DNA from: Pseudeuparius sepicola
Lineage: Eukaryota; Arthropoda; Insecta; Coleoptera; Anthribidae
DNA length: 64,000 nt
Direction of reading: 5' to 3'
Assembly (NCBI GenBank): GCA_963920635.1
Contig: OY987298.1
Span: forward strand, 33,573,787 to 33,637,786
In this document: piece by piece, positions 58,501 to 64,000 of the stretch
How the letters are laid out: every line of letters starts with the position of its first letter
How positions within the stretch are numbered: position 1 is the first letter of the stretch
Notes under the pieces: generated by a model
The model's database searches: none
The model's input: the letters and a program-made list of their open reading frames with translations, nothing else
Told to the model about the DNA's origin: nothing
Made by a program: the position numbers and the translations under genes

Positions 58501-61033
58501 TCGTGTTAACATTGTCTTTGAAGGCAAACTGGTTCTCTGATAACAATTTATGTTTGTTTAGGAATATCATTAATTTATATTTAATACATTTTTCTATAAT
58601 TTTACTAACAGAACTTATATTATTGTTTTCAAGAACATTTTTCCAAGTTTCAAGGCATAATTTTTGTTTTAAGGCACCAAAGTTAATTTTCTTGAATACA
58701 GGATTGTTTTGAGGAGTTTCAATTTTACTGACTGTATTAAGCTTGATATTTAATAAAATAGGATAGTGATCAGTAAAATCTCTTTTTAATATAATTGAAT
58801 TTAGATTGGTGTACGTTGTCTTCTTACATTTTACAAAACAGTCATCAATACATGTAGCACTTTGATGCTGTACACGAGTTGGTTTGTCAATCATGCTTAA
58901 AAATCCATATGAATTCAACATTGTTTTATAATTATTTACTGTTGGAGAGGACATATCAAGTAAGTTAATATTTATATCACCTATTAGGACATACATTTGC
59001 TTAGCGTCAGATAAGCCAGTATCCAAAATGTTATTTAAGTTATTTACAAAGTCATCCATGTCCGTTGCTGGTGACCTATAAAGTCCTAGAATGTTAACAA
59101 ATGTATTGTTTTTGCACAATGACACACATAGACACTTTAGATCATTCGATTCTTTGATGTGGCAGCTTTGAAGAAGCTGACATTTAACATATATCATACA
59201 TCCATCAAACCTGTTCAGGGTACTTTCATTCCAAAATACAGAGTAGCCAGGAATCTCAAAATCACTAACATTATGGATGATGTGAGTCTCCATCACAACA
59301 ATGACATCAAATATCTTACCAGTAGATTCCAGAAATACTACAAATTTATCAAAATTCTTATAAATGCTTCTTATGTTTACATGGATTATACTAATGTCTC
59401 TGTTGTTATTGTCGAATATGGTTAATTGAGATAAGGTATCACAAATGATTACTTCACGAGTCTTCTAGTCATCACAAATATCATTAAGATCTGTGAATTT
59501 TAATTTTTTAAATTCTTTAGCACTTCTTTATTACTTTTTAGTATTTGTTTTCACAAACAAAGGAGGTCTTTTTCACACTCTATTTTAATTGGTCGATCAA
59601 CATCACTTTTTTTGACAAAAACGTGCCCATTCAAACAATACGCTGCCTTAAAGTTTTTTGAATGTTTCAATTCCCGAGCCTTCTTAAATATTGTGCGACT
59701 TTTAAGCGTGAGATCATCATTGAAGTACAGTCTTTGATCGTCTCCCTCTAGGCCACATTTCCTCACTGTAGTTCCCTTAAGTTGTCCTATCCGTGTAAAG
59801 AGCTGTTGAAAATAATGTTTTAAGGACGATTAAAAATAAAAGAATAAGAGATATACACAGAGTAGATTTATATAACGAAACAATTCAAATACCAATAAAA
59901 GATTTAATAAAAGAAAAGACAAGAAAAATTTTAATTGAACTATTACCAAATACACCTGGTATGGAATAAATAGGAATAATTAATAGGAATAATAACCCAT
60001 ACAGAAGAAAATTCAAATTGATTTGACGTATCTTATATTGAAATTAATCAAAACTAAAAATGAATTATCAAGGAAGAAGAAAAAATCTACTTTTTGACTT
60101 ATCTGGATATTCTTGTAACACCTGCTTCATACAATAATCATCCCACGCACTGAAAATCTGGATGATAAAATTTAAAAATAAGAATTAATTAAGATCCAAA
60201 TTGAGAAGAAAATCATAAGTATATTTGAGTGCAGAGTCGGGATCAATGTGAAATTAATCATTTACAAAGAAATTTAAAGTTGAAAAAGCGATAGATTATC
60301 TATCTATCTAGAAACTAAATCGATAAATATTGCATTATAGATTCGGGTGGTGACACTGAAATAACTGTGATATCAGAAAAAGAGGATGAAGTTTGTGCTA
60401 TTAGAGACGCTGTGCACTCGGTCTTCGGAAAGGCATGGGTGAAGTAATAATTCCGCATTCATTAATTTCTATCCTAATCCTAATTATCATACATTTTAAG
60501 TGGAGTAAAACTCAACCTACCTGCAAAGAAAAGTCAAGCAATCGGCTTTGAGGAAGGTTTGAAAAATGTTGATGAAAAATTAGAATACTCGTTGAAATTT
60601 AGGAAAACACCAACAATTGCTATTGAAAATATCCTATTCCAACAAAATGAGTAAGGTTCATGGAAAAAAACACTTACAGGTTTTAACCTTTAAATTTTCA
60701 GATGGTACGATGTAACACTCTTGGTTTTGAGAGATGTGGAAAGGCAAATTGATATAAAGACATTTTCCCATGGCATTCCTTTACCAGTAGAACAAATTTT
60801 AAAAGCAGTTGGTAGTAGTTCCGAATACAAATCTTTGAATACCGAACAGAAACTAACAAAATATGTTCACGTAAGTTTGTAAGTTAAAAGTGTGTTAAAT
60901 CATTATAATTTTTTGTAATTTTTAGGAATGTCCAATGTGGAGAGAAAATGTGTCTGGAACTACAGATAAAGAAATTATTTTTGCCCCTGCAAAAACTCTT
61001 GTAAAACTTTACAAGACAAAACTAAACTCCTAG
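49591..61033 (+). CDS. PRRC1: PRRC1 (proline-rich coiled-coil protein 1) orthologue
   Basis: Seven coding exons: 49591-49672, 49782-50094, 52334-52542, 60341-60443, 60501-60650, 60702-60870, 60926-61033. All introns are GT-AG and in phase, giving 377 aa (human PRRC1: 445). It opens MSQEDSNGESTFEIIDRK. A serine/proline-rich low-complexity part follows (about 28-145, QQAPLPPIPAPLTPQ). The family motif region GAFKEAFSSGGVLSKMAEKA then NSMDTIITTLDPQM lies at about 160-198. The C-terminal domain begins SGGDTEITVISEKEDEV and includes WYDVTLLVLRDVERQID. In PRRC1 this domain resembles the DUF84/NTPase_I-T fold. PRRC1 in vertebrates is reported at ER exit sites and as a PKA regulatory-subunit binder; that role here is inferred from orthology. 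Introns 2 (2.2 kb) and 3 (7.8 kb) are packed with nested mobile elements. No start upstream of 49591 fits better. Confidence 0.93.
50234..51651. mobile_element. Three nested foldback elements in PRRC1 intron 2
   Basis: Outer: 50234-51651, ends CAGGGTGATCCATCCAAGAG. Middle: 50448-51412, ends CAGTGTGTTTCACTTCAAGT. Inner: 50724-51135, ends CAGGGTGTTCACAAAATAGC. Each is bordered by TA and mirrored by its complement. The arms of the middle one also mirror each other over 50448-50723 and 51136-51412. The concentric order means each insertion landed close to the centre of the previous palindrome, or that one long palindrome grew stepwise. No transposase. Confidence 0.82.
51975..52195. repeat. Fragment of the 46285-48676 palindrome family
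   Basis: Directly matches 47590-47895, with an internal gap of roughly 80 bp. Shared blocks are ATTTTCGAGGTCCCTGAACA, TTTCCGAGAAAATGAATTTT and CGGCCCGGCCGCTGTTTTCG. It ends inside the GC-rich module. PRRC1 intron 2. Confidence 0.8.
52855..53805 (+). pseudogene. Jockey-type ORF1 (Gag-like, zinc knuckles), broken
   Basis: Three frame segments: 52855-53163, about 53165-53395 and 53398-53805. The middle segment has the PRE_C2HC-like look (KKIVMKAIP...). The last has zinc knuckles CYRCQSFGHC and CIKCAQDHWTSEC (C-x2-C-x3-H-x4-C). A third knuckle has lost a cysteine (CINYAKNH). In jockey elements this protein packages the RNA. Lysine- and asparagine-rich, matching the AT-rich base composition. Confidence 0.75.
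54190..54726 (+). pseudogene. Jockey-type endonuclease portion of ORF2, broken
   Basis: QILNWNANGLGKTYELRHF at the start is the APE-type endonuclease N-terminus. FIGDFNAWSLHWGC and ELPSDHNPIAIEV carry the GDFNA and SDH catalytic motifs. An internal deletion after about 54290 removes the second catalytic block. There is a stop near 54436 and a frame change before the RT part. The hAT-like element lies directly after VTHG. Confidence 0.75.
54727..55353. mobile_element. hAT-like element, 627 bp, inside the jockey copy
   Basis: The terminal inverted repeats TAGTGAAGGGA and TCCCTTCACTA are flanked by CTCATGGC (54719-54726) and CTCATGGA (55354-55361), an 8-bp duplication with one change. The subterminal regions are full of GAATCGAAT and ATTCGAATA words in both directions, probably transposase-binding repeats. 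The central part, near 55125-55180, is GC-richer. No transposase. The disrupted endonuclease/RT frame on both sides confirms insertion. Confidence 0.88.
55362..57030 (+). pseudogene. Jockey-type reverse transcriptase, broken; tail at 59815-59970
   Basis: The first segment (to 56160) has the linker and RT blocks 1-2 (SRPYRAPGEDGLVINMLK). Around 56170-56520 there are RPIALTSCLGKLFEK-type, LDAEKAYDT and GLPHGSVLSPILYN motifs in shifting frames. 56542-56904 has the catalytic LYADDTL motif and KYLGVVIDKRI. Its C-terminal end, cut off by the CR1-type insertion, resumes at about 59825-59970 (RDIHRVDLYNETIQIPI, then a stop after LLPNTPGME). Multiple frameshifts and stops. Confidence 0.8.
57040..59815 (-). 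mobile_element. CR1/L2-type LINE, internally deleted, nested in the jockey element
   Basis: Read on the minus strand. An ORF1 tail comes first (59815-59551, GLEGDDQRLYFNDDLTLKSR). Endonuclease follows (about 59440-58640, HVNIRSIYKNF, VVMETHI, GDININLLDM, TDHYPI), then RT (about 58640-57980) and the C-terminal region (57882-57307). The RT starts abruptly with ENQFAFK after the endonuclease, so RT blocks 0-1 are missing. The catalytic motif is CFADDSVIV and GVPQGTVLGPVLFNIY precedes it. The A/T-rich left edge (57040-57125) is the 3' end. No matching target duplication was identified. Confidence 0.8.
57307..59440 (-). pseudogene. CR1/L2-type endonuclease-reverse transcriptase ORF2, defective
   Basis: One open segment runs from 59296 to 57977 (439 codons) and continues upstream in frame to at least 59420. 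It fuses endonuclease to the middle of RT through a deletion near 58640 (NISSVSK|IIEKCIKYK). After a frame break near 57890-58010, the segment 57882-57307 gives the tail (MDENLTWKTHIEYV ... LSYGVVVWGNARKN). AFDTVAHEILL and FADD are the RT active-site motifs. The clade could also be Crack or Daphne; only a tree would settle it. Not functional because of the deletion and the frame break. Confidence 0.78.
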
Positions 61034-61183
61034 AATGGGATGTGAATTAATAAATCAATTATCGAATACATTCATCCTAATTTTTGCATTTAAATATGTT
61101 TAACAAATCAGTTGAAATTGTTTTTGTACATATGTAATCTCGTAAATAAGGACTTAAGTGAGGCAAAGCCCCAAAAGTGTATA

Positions 61184-61189
61184 AATAAA
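61184..61189 (+). terminator. Poly(A) signal for PRRC1
   Basis: AATAAA, 151 nt after the PRRC1 stop codon, followed by AT-rich sequence. Confidence 0.6.
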
Positions 61190-61431
61190 TAATTGTAAAC
61201 TGTTAATTTAATATTATGTCTTATTACCAAATGATTGTTAAAGTAATCTAGGTTGTTTTTTGTGGTTGGTGTCATATTTTCCACCATTTTGCAAACAAAT
61301 AACGAAATAACTTAATTGTTTAATAAACAAAAAATTATTAGTTTTAAATTTTTATGATATTGTACCTACGTAAATTTTAAATTTGCAATTTAACTAAATG
61401 TATATACTTATATTCTATATACAGACTGTCT

Positions 61432-62457
61432 CACTTAAGAGTGAAACAACCTCGTAACTTCTTTAATTTTTAACCGACCAGAATGCAATTTTTACCAATG
61501 GTAGATGGCATTGTTGCCTACTTATTTCCAAAAAAATAGTTCAAAGTCAAAGCCACCTGCGATACCACAATCGAAGCTAAAAATCCGAAAGTCATATTAG
61601 GCATTTCTTATCAAAAAAATGTTCAAAAAAAGTTGTTCAGAATCGATCCAGAACGCTAAATCCAAAACTTTTTCAAAATTAAAAAATATTAAATAAAAAA
61701 AACTTAAGTAAAAATTAAAATTTGTTTTGTAGCTTTTAATTTTATTTTGAATTGATTACTTTTTGAAAACAACTAGCCTTCAAAACATCCATGGCACACT
61801 TTTCTAAACGCAAAAAATTCTTAAATTGCTATTTTTTGACTTTTTTTATTTAATATTTTTTTATTTTAACAAAATTTTGAATTTAGGGTCCTGGATCGAT
61901 TCCAAACAACTTTTAGTAAATTTTTTTTGGAAAAAAATGCCTAATATGATTGTCGGATTTTTAACCTCGATTGTGACAGCGCAGGTGGCTTTGACTTTGA
62001 AGTAGGCAAGTAATTTTTTGGAAATAAATAGGCCACAATGCAATCTACCTTTGGTAAAAATTTCGTTCTGGTCGGAAGAGGGGGTTGCCGACAGAGTGAC
62101 GTTAGATTTCGTATTTTTTTAACTTGTATAGCATCTAATAACATTTTACCTGGCAAAAATTTAGTACAAACATCTCTGTAAGATATTGCAAGCAATTTTG
62201 TTTTATAGGTGTTTTGGTTTATAGGTTATGAAAGCCTTGGGAAAAATAATAATTCCCGTGCATATGCTTTTAAGATCTTATGATTAAAATGAAGACGGAG
62301 ATGTTTGTACTAAATTTTTGCCAGGTAAAATGTTATTAGATTTTATGTTATACAACTTAAAAAAATACGAAATCTAACGTCACTTTCGCTGTCGGCAACC
62401 CCCTCTTAAAAATTAAAGAAGTTATAAGGTTGTTTCACTGTTAAGTGAGACGCTCTG
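61432..62457. mobile_element. Foldback element, about 1 kb, host of a TTAA MITE
   Basis: The ends CAGACTGTCTCACTTAAGAG and the complement of CAGAGCGTCTCACTTAACAG are bordered by TA. The arms 61432-61660 and 61885-62077 plus 62406-62457 mirror each other (GGTGGCTTTGACTTTGA and its complement; ATCGATCCAGGACC-type block). The TTAA MITE at 62078-62405 splits the right arm; the left arm shows the uninterrupted site. Confidence 0.83.
62078..62405. mobile_element. TTAA-flanked MITE, copy 2
   Basis: Same ends and orientation as 8998-9335 (GAGGGGGTTGCCGACAG...). Right border TTAA (62406-62409); at the left only GGAA remains, two T residues being lost. The mirrored arm of the host palindrome reads GGTTAAAAATTAAAG at this place, so the target was TTAA. 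Relative to copy 1 it has small deletions near 62094 and 62180. Confidence 0.88.
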
Positions 62458-62630
62458 TAGATATGCATTCTACAAACTATATTTCCTATATTATTTTAGT
62501 TCTATGATAATTAAAAATAAATTTTCAAAATTTCAAAGAACTGTATATTTATTGAGTTTTTTAGATAATAATTATGCGTCTGGTTTGACAAAATTAAATT
62601 ACCAAATTAAGAAATGTCATTTCTAGTGTA

Positions 62631-63255
62631 CAGGGTGTCCCATTTTGGGTGTTTTTCTCAAAAATCTCGGTTATTATTAAAGCTAGAGGGTTGCGGTTTT
62701 CACGTCACTGTACTACTTTTTTGAGAGGAATTTGGTGGACCAATCAGATTTTAGATAAGTTTTATAGTTTCCGCGCATTCGCGCAGGACTGAAATATTCG
62801 ATTTTTTTTATCAACAAATTTAATCAACTATTTTCATAGATTTTTTGGCGTAGAATCGAATGGAATAATTAGTTTTTTGGTAGCGTTAATAGTTTTTGAG
62901 ATATGAACCAAAGTTATATATTTTTTTTAAAATGGAAACCATACTTCATATCTCAAAAACTATTAATGCTACCAAAAAACTAATTATTCCATTCGATTCT
63001 ACGCCAAAAAATCTATAAAAATAGTTGATTAAATTTGTCGATATATATAAGTTGCCAGGAGCCAGGAGAGAGGTTTCCAAAAATAGAAAATTTCCAGTCC
63101 TGCGCCAATGCGCGGAAATTATAAAACTTATCTAAAATCTGATTGGTCCACCAAATTCCTCTCAAAAAAGTAGTACAGTGACGTGAAAACCGCAACCCTC
63201 TAGCTTTAATAATAACCGAGATTTTTGAGAAAAACACCCAAAATGGGACACCCTG
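62631..63255. mobile_element. Foldback element, 625 bp, TA-flanked
   Basis: The ends CAGGGTGTCCCATTTTGGGT and the complement are bordered by TA. The arms of about 290 bp match almost perfectly (GAGGAATTTGGTGGACCAAT; GGTAGCGTTAATAGTTTTTG and its mirror). The right arm has an extra GCCAGGAGCCAGGAG segment near 63053-63070. No transposase. Confidence 0.87.
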
Positions 63256-63360
63256 TACAGATGTTAACGTTTGAATTATACATTGGTTTGTGACTTCTGT
63301 AGTCACTGATACCTACTTATTCATACGGTGATCCATCTATTATATTCTAATAACTTTTTA

Positions 63361-63593
63361 GTTTTGATTTCCAACCTGAACACACCAGATACCTACTCGA
63401 CGGCTTTGTAATGTCCCCTCAGAATACGAAGAAAATCAATAAGTTGATCAAGCAGGCGATAATGAAGGCCCCCTGGATGTTCGATGTTCCCCATCTCAAG
63501 CAAAAGGCAAATCCCAGTCGGTGCTATAAATGCTTTTGTTTGGTATTGGTTGATTCGAGAAATTCTATCAAACTAGACAGCAAATCTTTATAG
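63361..63593 (+). CDS. Exon-like island of an unidentified gene
   Basis: A strong acceptor (ATAACTTTTTAG, ending 63360) precedes a frame reading FDFQPEHTRYLLDGFVMSPQ, then NTKKINKLIKQAIMKAPWMF and DVPHLKQK. It stays open to a stop at 63591-63593. Codon use is less AT-biased than the surrounding DNA up to about 63515, as in the host exons. I do not recognise the protein. No clear donor is seen within the frame, so this may be a terminal exon of a gene whose other exons lie outside the repeats or beyond the window, or a relic. It is not part of PRRC1, which ends at 61033. Confidence 0.35.
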
Positions 63594-64000
63594 GTACCTA
63601 TTAAACCTCATAGCAATCTGAAATTCAGCTGAAACATACATTTATTTCTGATGTATCTCTCAACAAAAGATTGTACAATAAAATTATTTTTTTTAAAGTT
63701 TTCCCAGAAGTTTTTCAACAGACTCTTCGACATATAAGGTCAAGAAAATTCCCAAATATCTACCAAACTCCACTTTACTGAGTGCCATCGGGTACATAAT
63801 TTATATTGCGTCAGTATTCAAAACAGATCTAAATTGAAACTAGGGCGGAGACTTATAGAAGACTAAGGATTTGTCTCCTACATTGTTACTTTTTCCAACA
63901 TATTTTCTAAATTAAATTACCTAAAGCTTTTATGCAGAGAGCACGCGAAGGTTGAAACCAATTCAATAAAATATCTATGGCAAGGGAAAAAATAGCTTGG
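63594..64000. other. Window end, nothing recognised
   Basis: AT-rich sequence without element ends, splice-flanked exon or protein similarity. Confidence 0.4.

Larger units (their letters stand above)
52760..60310 (+). mobile_element. Jockey-type non-LTR retrotransposon, split by two insertions
   Basis: Gag-like ORF1 (52855-53805), endonuclease (about 54190-54726) and RT (about 55362-57030 and 59815-59970) occur in the usual order on the plus strand. The element is interrupted by the hAT-like element 54727-55353 and by a CR1/L2-type LINE of opposite orientation (about 57040-59815). Both ends are approximate: the 5' end is somewhere in 52700-52855 and the 3' end about 60310. All frames are broken, so the copy is dead. 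It fills most of PRRC1 intron 3 in sense orientation. Confidence 0.8.

Noticed and set aside
58212..58712. 166-codon plus-strand frame
   Set aside because: Antisense shadow of the CR1/L2-type reverse transcriptase frame on the minus strand.

Overview
The window looks like a piece of a repeat-rich, AT-rich insect nuclear genome. It holds split genes with GT-AG introns, three conserved animal genes, and many insect-type transposons. Protein flavour and repeat content suggest a holometabolous insect, perhaps a beetle, but the order cannot be fixed from the sequence alone. There is no sign of bacterial, phage or CRISPR DNA.

Three host genes can be built exon by exon with consistent reading phase. 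(1) 4326-16100, + strand: a retromer-type sorting nexin (SNX1/SNX2, PX plus BAR), 9 coding exons, 471 aa. (2) 18814-41009, - strand: a FAF1/Caspar orthologue (UBA, Ub-like, UAS, UBX), 12 coding exons, 663 aa. Its last 27-codon exon lies 9.4 kb beyond the previous one, behind a nest of transposons. (3) 49591-61033, + strand: a PRRC1 orthologue, 7 coding exons, 377 aa. SNX1 and FAF1 converge at about 16.1-18.8 kb. FAF1 and PRRC1 diverge from an 8.6 kb repeat-filled intergenic region.

Almost everything else is mobile DNA. In SNX1 intron 2 and upstream there are long-arm foldback elements, a TTAA-flanked MITE and two non-autonomous relatives of a P/THAP element. In the last FAF1 intron sits the nearly complete parent, a 4.7 kb P-superfamily element (21933-26617) encoding a THAP-domain transposase with two frameshifts. 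All three members have CAAGG...CCTTG ends and perfect 9-bp flanking duplications. A second group of THAP-fragment elements lies at 1821-3845 and 43168-43719.

The FAF1-PRRC1 intergenic region (41.0-49.6 kb) contains a 2.4 kb palindrome whose GC-rich core is a 17-bp tandem array. It also contains a 72-bp near-perfect palindrome with an 8-bp duplication, 162 bp upstream of the PRRC1 start codon. PRRC1 intron 2 holds three nested foldbacks. PRRC1 intron 3 holds a jockey-type retrotransposon that was broken by a hAT-like element and by a CR1/L2-type retrotransposon. The last 3 kb hold two more foldbacks and one unidentified exon-like island.

The host genes (endosomal sorting, p97/ubiquitin adaptor, PRRC1) have no evident joint pathway. 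The coherent story of the window is the transposon ecology: mirror arms of palindromes preserve empty target sites, so insertions and target duplications can be read directly from the sequence. Coordinates of transposon ends were read by eye; those marked approximate may be off by tens of bases.
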